From NCBI RefSeq assembly GCF_035917275.1, contig NZ_CP108509.1:1178001-1242000 (forward strand): DNA of 64,000 nt, read 5' to 3'. The notes under the pieces are model-generated. The model was not told where the DNA came from. It saw nothing but the letters and a program-made list of their open reading frames with translations, and made no database searches. This document shows positions 63,811 through 64,000 of this stretch, one piece after another. Made by a program: the position numbers and the translations under genes. The stretch is from Streptomyces sp. NBC_01237 (GTDB lineage: Bacteria; Actinomycetota; Actinomycetes; Streptomycetales; Streptomycetaceae). Position 1 is the stretch's first letter. Every line of letters starts with the position of its first letter.

Positions 63811-64000
63811 ATGAACATGAAAGCGCTCGTACTGTCCGCAGGCATGGGTTCCCGGCTGCGCCCGCTCACCGATCACATGCCCGAGCAGCTCATCCCCCGC
63901 GCCAAGAAGCCTGTGCTGATCCACTGTCCGGAACGGATTCGCGAGGCCGGCATCATCGACAGCGGCCGACGGGTGCGCGCGAGCCTGCACACCGGCTTCT
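63811..64000 (+). CDS. Sugar-1-phosphate nucleotidyltransferase-like, 5' end only
   Basis: From the ATG at 63811 (alternatively 63817), the 63 codons in the window begin like long-form RmlA proteins (ALVLSAGMGSRLRPLT, then KKPVL and EAGI). The usual GG of the nucleotide loop is AG, and after about residue 45 the match to RmlA becomes poor. It may be a divergent nucleotidyltransferase or a decaying copy; the rest of the gene is outside the window. Confidence 0.6.
   Translation, partial: MNMKALVLSAGMGSRLRPLTDHMPEQLIPRAKKPVLIHCPERIREAGIIDSGRRVRASLHTGF

Overview
The window is high-GC DNA with GC-rich third codon positions, many GTG and TTG starts, ATGA/GTGA stop-start overlaps between genes, DmdR-type iron boxes and B12-riboswitch-controlled uptake genes. 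This points to a Streptomyces or close relative. I saw no rRNA, tRNA, CRISPR array, insertion sequence or phage gene. Product names rest on motif reading, since no database search was possible.

Region 1 (1-7.1 kb) is ordinary chromosome: the 5' end of a secreted peptidoglycan-binding-like protein, a secreted choice-of-anchor protein with three SpaA-type repeats, a TetX-like flavin monooxygenase divergent from its likely TetR repressor across a perfect palindrome, and an alpha/beta hydrolase. Region 2 (6-13.2 kb) is a siderophore importer (ATPase, lipoprotein, double-length permease) ending with a C39-like peptidase homologue, an AraC-type regulator upstream, then a deoxynucleoside kinase. Region 3 (13.7-24 kb) is a vitamin B12 acquisition locus. 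Two cobalamin riboswitches lie back to back. One precedes a secreted protein built like eukaryotic intrinsic factor/transcobalamin (alpha/alpha barrel plus DUF4430-like beta domain). The other precedes a five-gene operon: a cell-wall-anchored double-barrel protein, a membrane-anchored beta-domain protein and a complete ECF transporter (T, fused A-A, S). Region 4 (24-30.7 kb) is a second iron locus: a heterodimeric ABC pair divergent from a siderophore lipoprotein and two FecCD permeases, with iron boxes between and no importer ATPase.

Region 5 (30.7 kb to the window end) is a biosynthetic gene cluster, presumably for a glycosylated amino-acid-derived or peptide-like metabolite. A tight eight-gene operon (39.2-30.7 kb, minus strand) encodes an MFS exporter, SPASM radical SAM enzyme, acyl carrier protein, ATP-grasp ligase, Gfo/Idh oxidoreductase, APH-like kinase, glycosyltransferase and stand-alone condensation protein. 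Around it are a thymidylyltransferase, an esterase/beta-lactamase-fold hydrolase, two Fe/2-oxoglutarate oxygenases, an SHMT-like PLP enzyme, two methyltransferases, a second condensation/epimerization-like protein, two ABC-2 permeases, a three-subunit molybdenum hydroxylase, a SAM methyltransferase and a MazG-like protein. From 56.6 kb on the plus strand come an APH-like kinase, glycosyltransferase, SelA-like PLP enzyme, SDR, NDP-hexose 2,3-dehydratase, 3-ketoreductase-like oxidoreductase and the start of a second sugar nucleotidyltransferase. No NRPS adenylation domain or PKS ketosynthase is visible, so any amide bonds would have to be made by ATP-grasp and free-standing condensation enzymes.

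A duplicated ~210 bp block at 45.5 and 56.0 kb carries the promoter and 5' end of the MazG-like gene. The 45.5 kb copy is a frameshifted remnant, so this part of the cluster has been rearranged.
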